Notes under the pieces: generated by a model | The model's input: the letters and a program-made list of their open reading frames with translations, nothing else | Database searches by the model: none | Told to the model about the DNA's origin: nothing | DNA from: a virus | DNA length: 41,384 nt | Reading direction: 5' to 3' (one strand) | IMG/VR virus record: IMGVR_UViG_3300048588_000157 | Span: 1 to 41,384 of that record | Shown here: positions 36,498 through 41,384 of the stretch, piece after piece | Position numbering within the stretch: position 1 is the first letter of the stretch | Layout: each line of letters starts with the position of its first letter | Position numbers and translations under genes: made by a program

Positions 36498-37129
36498 GGA
36501 TTTACCTTTTTCCGCGCTCGGTACTCGCGGCTGTCCAGAACTTTGTGACAGCGATAGCAGAGCTGGCCGTCTATCCCAAACTTCCTGCCTGTGCAGCGAA
36601 ATGGCGTCAAATACCCCGGAACTATTTTCCCGTCCGGGTCGCCGCACCGAACGCAAGGCAGCCAACTCGTTTTTGGGTTGAGTTTCGGGTGATGCACGCC
36701 TATTTCGTAGTCGTACTTGAGATGATCTGATGGCGACTTGAGTTCTAGGTTCGATCGAACACTTCGCTCTTTATTGCCATCAAGGTGAGCGACGTGGCGC
36801 CCCTTTACCGCCTCAGCTCCCCAAACCTTCACCCCGATCATCCGATGCACTCGAACCGGACGCATTACTGCGCCGCTGTATGCGAGAGTCACGGATGGAT
36901 AGCCGGAAGAATCGATCAGTGGTTTTAGCCTATGCCCGGTCTGGACGTTGAACACTGTGCCAGAGTCCACATCAACGTCGTATCGACCTTGCTCGATCAT
37001 GAGCGCAATGAACTTGAGCAGGGGCATGGATAAAACGTTCCGTTCGTCCTCGCTCATGCGTTGTTGGCGGCGATGGTATCGAGTCTCAGTGTCGAGTGAG
37101 GATGAATTGAACGAGGCTGTTCCCGCCAT
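36494..37129 (-). CDS. HNH endonuclease with C-terminal zinc ribbon
   Basis: It encodes 211 residues; ATG at 37129 follows GAGGGGG and overlaps the upstream stop as TGATG. Residues 60-140 carry an HNH_3-type core (VRVHRMIGVKVWGAEAVKGR, HVAHLDGNKERSVRSNLELK: His, Asn and His present). Residues 158-200 hold CVRCG ... CTGRKFG ... CYRC, a zinc ribbon. Free-standing phage HNH proteins of this type are usually homing endonucleases; its somewhat lower G/C codon use supports separate origin. Confidence 0.85.
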   Translation of the reverse strand: MAGTASFNSSSLDTETRYHRRQQRMSEDERNVLSMPLLKFIALMIEQGRYDVDVDSGTVFNVQTGHRLKPLIDSSGYPSVTLAYSGAVMRPVRVHRMIGVKVWGAEAVKGRHVAHLDGNKERSVRSNLELKSPSDHLKYDYEIGVHHPKLNPKTSWLPCVRCGDPDGKIVPGYLTPFRCTGRKFGIDGQLCYRCHKVLDSREYRARKKVNP

Positions 37130-38112
37130 CACTTGCCCCCTCGCCGCGGCGCGACCACGAGCCGCTCCTCGGAGATCAGCTCAGCCCCAGGCACCTTCAT
37201 GCCGCGCCGGCGCATCGCCTCGCCGAGTGCCTTCATGTCCACGGTCTCGGTGATAAATGACGCGCCGAGGGGGTCGGACTTCGCCCACAGTAGGAATTGA
37301 TCCTGATCGATCACTTTCGGTCGGGTGAGGGTGTCGATGCGGGCGACCAAGTTGGTGGTCGTGCTCTCGGCGTTGGTGATCTCGTCGGCGAGCAGGTGGT
37401 GCTCGATCACCCCGCGCAGGTGCTTGATCTGAAAGTCTGTTTCGGCCTGGAGGGCCATCTGCAGTGCAAGGATCCTGAACGCTCCCTCGAGGGTGAGCTC
37501 GAGGTCTTCGGGTTCGATCGGGGGAGCGCCTTCGTGGGCCATCGCCTTGACCACCTGGCGGGCCGTATCGGCATCTGCGAGCGCCCGGTGTCCGCCCGGC
37601 GGGATTCCGAACCGCTCGGCCGCGGCATCGAGCTTGTGCCACTTGCGTCCGTTGCCCCACTGGTTCGGGGAGCCGTCGAAGTCCGAGTAGGCCAGCATCG
37701 CGCATTGGAAATCAGCGCCGGCCGGGAGATCCTCGATGCCGATCAGCTCGTAGTGGCGCTTGATGAGCGGGAGGTCATAGCCGCGGTTGTAGATCACCAC
37801 GGTGCGGCCGGCGAGGACGCCGGCGAGCTCGTCGGCGATGTCGCTCCATTGGGGCGCGGCGAAGACCATCGCGTCGGTGATGCCATGGACGGCGCTGGCG
37901 CCGGCCGGGATCGGCACCCCGGGGTTCACCAGCGTGTCGAGGAGGACGTTCCCGACCTGGTCAACCACCGCGATATCGCAGATCCGCGCATCAGGGCCGA
38001 GTCCGGTGGTTTCGGTATCGAGGTACACGGCGTTCGGTTCGCGGGCAACCTTCACCGCCCAGGCGATCGCGTTCGCTCGAGCTTCAGTCACGGGATCGAT
38101 CGTTGTCTGCAC
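37129..38112 (-). CDS. DnaQ-like 3'-5' exonuclease
   Basis: It encodes 327 residues from GTG at 38112, seven bases after GAGGAG. DEDDh motifs are complete: Asp32 and Glu34 (LDTETTG), Asp113 (YNRGYDLPL), His175 and Asp180 (GHRALADAD). The exonuclease domain spans 25-190; residues 195-327 are a helical extension with no known domain (LRGVIEHHLLADEITNAEST). It probably trims or proofreads DNA in phage replication or recombination with the RecT-like protein. Confidence 0.9.
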   Translation of the reverse strand: MQTTIDPVTEARANAIAWAVKVAREPNAVYLDTETTGLGPDARICDIAVVDQVGNVLLDTLVNPGVPIPAGASAVHGITDAMVFAAPQWSDIADELAGVLAGRTVVIYNRGYDLPLIKRHYELIGIEDLPAGADFQCAMLAYSDFDGSPNQWGNGRKWHKLDAAAERFGIPPGGHRALADADTARQVVKAMAHEGAPPIEPEDLELTLEGAFRILALQMALQAETDFQIKHLRGVIEHHLLADEITNAESTTTNLVARIDTLTRPKVIDQDQFLLWAKSDPLGASFITETVDMKALGEAMRRRGMKVPGAELISEERLVVAPRRGGK

Positions 38113-38702
38113 TAGCTGGCTCCTCTCATGCGCTCGATGACGGCGCTAATTGGCTGAGGTTCGGTTTCGGGGGCGGGTCTCGCAACGGCGCGATCGGGCC
38201 GTGGGAGCGAACGCAGCGCGTCAGCAACCCCGCCCAGCTGCGCCTCTTTGATCCGGCGTTGCTGCGCGTTTCGGTAAGCGTCCCGGAACTGGGCTCGCAG
38301 GACGCCGAGCTGATCGATCTCGCTCTGGCAGACCTCGAGGTAGCCGATATGGCGGACCGCGGCTTCGACGTCAGGCGTACTCCACCCGGCCCACGTCGCC
38401 GGCGGCGAGTCGAAGGCGAACAGGTAGCTGCCGTAGCGCCGCACGGCGGTCATGAGTTCATCCCAGGCAGATTCCCATGACTCACCGCCGACGGTCGCTT
38501 CTGCGATCAGCTCGAGTAGCTCCGCCGGTTTGGGTGACCACTTCGAGGTGCGGCAATGGGCGTAGAACGCCAGTTCAATCGACTCGTACGGAACATCGCC
38601 CAGGACGATCGCCCACATCTTGATCGTGTCGTCCGTGATGACCGTGTCAGACCACTGGCTGCGCATCAGAAAAAGCAACTTGGAGGCTTCGTTGGTCGTC
38701 AT
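38112..38702 (-). CDS. Helicase-loader-like replication protein
   Basis: It encodes 196 residues; ATG at 38702 overlaps the initiator gene stop as ATGA. Residues 15-65 (TDDTIKMWAIVLGDVPYESI, ELAFYAHCRTSKWSPKPAEL) match the loader-and-inhibitor-of-G40P type domain, which brings host replicative helicase to the phage origin. The C-terminus is Arg-, Pro- and Ala-rich. The next gene upstream is the initiator, giving the usual initiator-loader pair. Confidence 0.8.
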   Translation of the reverse strand: MTTNEASKLLFLMRSQWSDTVITDDTIKMWAIVLGDVPYESIELAFYAHCRTSKWSPKPAELLELIAEATVGGESWESAWDELMTAVRRYGSYLFAFDSPPATWAGWSTPDVEAAVRHIGYLEVCQSEIDQLGVLRAQFRDAYRNAQQRRIKEAQLGGVADALRSLPRPDRAVARPAPETEPQPISAVIERMRGAS

Positions 38703-39568
38703 ATCGCTACCCTGCCTTCAATCCGGTCACGTACCTCTGCGTCGGTCAGGTTTCCTTCGACCTGCCGCATTGGAGGTCGTGAGCGAGGCGATGAAAGATC
38801 AGCGGCGGTCGCCGGCGAAGGGATGTCGTCTTCCCATCGGCTTTGGTTCAGCCAGGTAGCTGGCATCGGAACGTATTGGCCGTTGTCTCGCTGCCATTGC
38901 AGCGACCGTTTCCAGCCATCAATCGATGCGAGCATCAGATCGACCAGTTCCGCCGGCGGCTTTTTCTTCGCCCACCACGATCGAGCGGCGCCCTTGCCTT
39001 CTTTCCGGGGATACGTAGACCAAAACGACTCGAACTGGGTCTCTTGCTGCTTGCTCATCTCCCCCCGTGGGGGGTTGGGGGGTGCTTCAGCATTCAGGTA
39101 TCCGGTATCAGGTTCTAGGTATCCGGTATCAGTTACGCCCGCGCGCGTGGATTGCCATGGTGAGCCGTCCTGCTCACCATGGTTAGCAGCCGTTGCTTTG
39201 TGCGGAGATTCCGGGGATTTTTCAGACAGGGTGCTATCGCAGCCAGGGATCGGCGGGATGATCGATGCAGCTTCATTGCTGTGCGGCCGCTGGTGCTTCG
39301 TAAAATTGATGATCTCGATGTACCGTGCACCATCGACTGCGTAGCGTTGGATGAAAGCACTGCTCACCAAGGTAGACAGTGCTTCATCGACGTCAATATC
39401 GTCGGCTGGAAAGATCTCCATCTTGATCTTTTTGGGTCGATCCTCTAACCGCCCTTCGCGATCGGCCAGGCACCACAGGCCGACGAAGAGGAGCCGTGTC
39501 GCCATCGGCAATTCCACCAACTCCTCATTCGTAAAGAACCCCGGCTTGATGTTGCGTGCTCTGGCCAT
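38699..39568 (-). CDS. Phage replication initiator (O/DnaD-like)
   Basis: It encodes 289 residues; ATG at 39568 has a weak ribosome site. Residues 8-105 are a winged-helix domain found in phage initiators (PGFFTNEELVELPMATRLLF, VGLWCLADREGRLEDRPKKI). Residues 105-175 are a low-complexity linker that includes the repeat DTGYLEPDTGYL, encoded by DNA iterons. Residues 175-235 (FESFWSTYPRKEGKGAARSW) are a second domain common in such proteins. It should bind the origin inside its own gene and recruit the loader. Confidence 0.85.
   Translation of the reverse strand: MARARNIKPGFFTNEELVELPMATRLLFVGLWCLADREGRLEDRPKKIKMEIFPADDIDVDEALSTLVSSAFIQRYAVDGARYIEIINFTKHQRPHSNEAASIIPPIPGCDSTLSEKSPESPHKATAANHGEQDGSPWQSTRAGVTDTGYLEPDTGYLNAEAPPNPPRGEMSKQQETQFESFWSTYPRKEGKGAARSWWAKKKPPAELVDLMLASIDGWKRSLQWQRDNGQYVPMPATWLNQSRWEDDIPSPATAADLSSPRSRPPMRQVEGNLTDAEVRDRIEGRVAI
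39061..39182. other. Candidate replication origin inside the initiator gene
   Basis: AGGTATCCGGTATCAG occurs at 39096-39111 and 39117-39132, exactly 21 bp apart; each copy holds two GGTATC, four in all. A C/G run pair (CCCCC/GGGGG near 39061-39074) lies on one side. A perfect 11-bp inverted repeat (CCATGGTGAGC at 39155-39165, complement at 39172-39182) lies on the other. Iterons within the initiator gene recall the lambda O arrangement. Confidence 0.6.
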
Positions 39569-39573
39569 ACCCG

Positions 39574-40422
39574 CTACCGCCCCGCCGTCATCGGTCGCGG
39601 CACTTCGAACGCATCGAGGTACTCGCCCGTCTCGGTGTTCACGTAGCGGCCAAGGTCGTCACGCTGAAAGGTTTCTCCGTTGATGGTCCGCTTGGTGGGT
39701 CCGATGGTCGCTGACTGGCCGTTCCACGAAACCGTCGTGGTCATGCCGTGCTTGTCGGATGTCGATTGCATGGCTTCGAGGGCCGAATCAACGGAGTACG
39801 GATCGACATCAATGTCTTCGGCAGCGTCACGATCAGCCTGGCGTTGGTCGTGCGCCGCGAGATCCTTCTGGATTCCCCGGCTCTGATCCTCCCAGAGTGA
39901 TCGTTGTGTGAAGGCGTTCTGGCTTGGCAGCAGGTGCATCGACCACGCGCCGTAGGTCTGAATCTCGGAAGTGAAGAAACTTGCATCGTGGGGGAGCTTC
40001 TTGAGCTTGAGCGTCCCGTCATCCTGCTCCTCCACATCGATGTGACTGATCTCGTGGAACAGCAATGCCTCCATCTGGAGGTTGGTGAACTCGTAATACT
40101 CCGCCGCCTTGAGGTTCACGAAGATCACCCAATCCACCTTCGCCAGGTAACGGGTGAGGTTGTTTTGTTTGACCGATCCGCCGAGCTTGATTCGGCCGTC
40201 TTCTGTGCCGGCGTCCTTCTGCCAAAGCGTCCGGATGTTGAGCTCGGTCAGAACGTCGAAGTCCGCGTAGTGGCTGATGATTTTTCCAACGAGCCGGTTG
40301 AGCGCATCGTCTTCGAGAAACTCGGCAAGGAAATCATCAGGTCGAGGCAGCGGGAATCGATCGGCCGCGATCAGTCCGGCCGCTGGCGTTCGGTTGGACA
40401 TGGACCTGAGCGCATTTTCCAC
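39574..40422 (-). CDS. Putative phage metallopeptidase
   Basis: It encodes 282 residues from GTG at 40422, seven bases after CAGGAG; ATG at 40428 would be only one base from that site. HEISH at residues 123-127 is the zinc-binding HExxH motif, within 'MEALLFHEISHIDV', as in the phage putative-metallopeptidase family that often sits near recombination and replication genes. The N-terminal part (VDWVIFVNLKAAEYYEFT) fits that family. The C-terminus (DDLGRYVNTETGEYLDAFEV) is an extra domain. The substrate is unknown. Confidence 0.8.
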   Translation of the reverse strand: MENALRSMSNRTPAAGLIAADRFPLPRPDDFLAEFLEDDALNRLVGKIISHYADFDVLTELNIRTLWQKDAGTEDGRIKLGGSVKQNNLTRYLAKVDWVIFVNLKAAEYYEFTNLQMEALLFHEISHIDVEEQDDGTLKLKKLPHDASFFTSEIQTYGAWSMHLLPSQNAFTQRSLWEDQSRGIQKDLAAHDQRQADRDAAEDIDVDPYSVDSALEAMQSTSDKHGMTTTVSWNGQSATIGPTKRTINGETFQRDDLGRYVNTETGEYLDAFEVPRPMTAGR

Positions 40423-40443
40423 GTTCATGCTCCTGACGCGAAT

Positions 40444-40474
40444 CAGGGTGCCCCGGTCAACCCGGGACACCCTG
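40444..40474 (-). promoter_or_regulatory. Hairpin between metallopeptidase and recT genes
   Basis: On the minus strand CAGGGTGTCCCGG and CCGGGGCACCCTG pair over 13 positions with one G-U pair, loop GTTGA, in the 57-base gap between the recT stop and the peptidase start. The G-U pair makes it complete only in minus-strand RNA. There is no T run; it is likely an RNA processing or attenuation element. Confidence 0.5.
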
Positions 40475-40479
40475 CCGTA

Positions 40480-41384
40480 CTACTTCGCCTGTGCGACCTG
40501 CTGCTCGCGTGCGCTCTCTTCCATCGCGGCTTGCTGATCAAGCCAGGCGTTGACCGCCTTGGTGACTTCCCACATCGCCTGCGACAGATCGTCTTCGGTG
40601 ACATCGCGGAGCCAACGGAAGAGATCTCGGCCCTGAGCAACGGTCAACCCAGTGGGCGAACCGAGCCCCTGGAACCGGTGCCAGACCAGATGATCGAACT
40701 CGAGATCGACAACGCCGCGCTCTGCCGCCTTCTCGCGGATCTTGGTAAGCGCGTCTTCGGAGATCGGGTCCCCGTCGTTGGCTCTTGGCTCAGCAGGCGC
40801 CTCGATCGCGGCCGGCGTCATCGGTTCGGGTTGAGACACCGATACGCTCGAAGTGGTGCGAACTGGGCGCGTCTCAGGGTGGGCAACGGCGGTGATTTCG
40901 TCGGGGTCGTAGACGCCGCCGAGCACGTCGGGCCAACCGGTGCGCGCCGCCCTGGCGATCGCACGCGCCTTGAGCATGTCGGCCGGGTAGTTCTTCCAGT
41001 TGTCTTTCACCAACAGGCCGGCGCGCTTCGCGTCGTCGATCGTCCAGTTCAGCTGTCGCGGTTCCGGATCGTTGTGCCGCATGAACTCCACGGTGCAGCG
41101 TTCGTTGGTTTGCTCGATGACCCGAATGTATCCACCGAACCGCTCGCAGTGCTTCTGGATCGCGCCGGCCAGGGCATCACTGGCAACGACCGGCTTGCCG
41201 CTGATCATGTACATGGAGCGAAGCGCCTGGGCATGGCTCAGGCCGAGCTCCGTGCCGGTCATCAGGACCATGACCACATCGGCCGGGCTCTTGCACCCGC
41301 TGGGAGCGAAGTTGCCCCGAATGATCGCGTCGGCAACCGGCAGCATCAGCTGGAAGTCAGCAACGAATCGCTCAGTGGCCGAAA
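40480..41384 (-). CDS. RecT-like annealing protein, C-terminal part (begins beyond the contig end)
   Basis: This is the rest of the gene whose start is at 444. From 41028 downward it contains 'NWTIDDAKRAGLLVKDNWKN', 'YPADMLKARAIARAARTGWP' and 'DVLGGVYDPDEITA', the conserved RecT-family segments, then a Pro/Ala-rich linker and a C-terminal helical region. Bases 41029-41384 repeat the left end, so this entry and the one at 1-444 describe one 330-residue protein. Confidence 0.85.
   Translation of the reverse strand, partial: SATERFVADFQLMLPVADAIIRGNFAPSGCKSPADVVMVLMTGTELGLSHAQALRSMYMISGKPVVASDALAGAIQKHCERFGGYIRVIEQTNERCTVEFMRHNDPEPRQLNWTIDDAKRAGLLVKDNWKNYPADMLKARAIARAARTGWPDVLGGVYDPDEITAVAHPETRPVRTTSSVSVSQPEPMTPAAIEAPAEPRANDGDPISEDALTKIREKAAERGVVDLEFDHLVWHRFQGLGSPTGLTVAQGRDLFRWLRDVTEDDLSQAMWEVTKAVNAWLDQQAAMEESAREQQVAQAK
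41029..41384. repeat. Terminal direct repeat, right copy
   Basis: Identical to 1-356. The unit genome is therefore 41,028 bp. Confidence 0.95.

Noticed and set aside
1-41384. CRISPR array, rRNA or insertion sequence
   Set aside because: No regular spacer-repeat array, no rRNA-like segment and no transposase was seen on either strand.

Overview
The window is one complete genome of a temperate, long-tailed (siphovirus-type) phage from a GC-rich bacterium. The first 356 bases (1-356) are repeated exactly as the last 356 (41029-41384), and the recT-like gene reads in frame across the join. The unit genome is therefore about 41,028 bp, and the contig ends are an arbitrary opening of a circular or circularly permuted molecule. 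The host cannot be named. Codon bias toward G/C in the third position, AGGAGG ribosome sites, TTGACA/TATGCT-type promoters and a GAAC-N4-GTTC box fit a GC-rich Gram-positive or Chloroflexota-like host, but this is inference.

Layout. (i) 1-2139, minus strand: early-left operon from promoter PL (2164-2193): ribbon-helix-helix protein, excisionase-like HTH protein, three small proteins, RecT-like annealing protein. (ii) 2221-5966: lysogeny module with an XRE repressor, a TPR-like / membrane / second XRE cassette, a convergent zinc-finger gene, and a tyrosine integrase preceded by a LexA-type box and followed by an attP-like region. (iii) 6001-11080, plus strand: early-right operon from promoter PR, which carries the same operator as PL, with 14 small, tightly overlapping genes, several with Cys motifs and one with an ASCH domain. 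(iv) 11095-12696, minus strand: secreted nuclease, lipoprotein and an unknown gene, downstream of a strong terminator (12731-12763). (v) 12797-34529, minus strand: late genes, read right to left as terminase, portal, MuF, scaffold, major capsid, connectors, tail tube, frameshifted tail chaperone, tape measure, tail tip and lysis genes. (vi) 34532-41028, minus strand: small terminase, an HTH/zinc protein, two nucleases, DnaQ-type exonuclease, helicase loader, replication initiator with a candidate origin inside it, metallopeptidase and the rest of recT.

The outstanding feature is at 29615-31699. The MuF-type head protein gene is interrupted, in its conserved Cys motif, by a 332-residue intein. 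Wholly inside the intein DNA but on the OPPOSITE strand (30044-30955), with its own ribosome site, is a gene for a two-HTH, Vsr/DUF559-like endonuclease. The middle of the intein is thus the antisense reading of a putative homing endonuclease gene, in exact codon register, while the intein splicing blocks double as the endonuclease gene's upstream and downstream sequence. I know of homing endonucleases fused in frame within inteins, and of free-standing Vsr-like endonuclease genes between split-intein halves, but not of this antisense-nested arrangement.

Other signals include two matching operator/promoter modules, three hairpins with an identical GTGAT loop ahead of the scaffold gene, four GTGAGAA arm-type repeats around a tRNA-like attachment core, iterons in the initiator gene, a canonical CCCAAAA slip site in the tail chaperone, and an unexplained frame switch in the lysis region.
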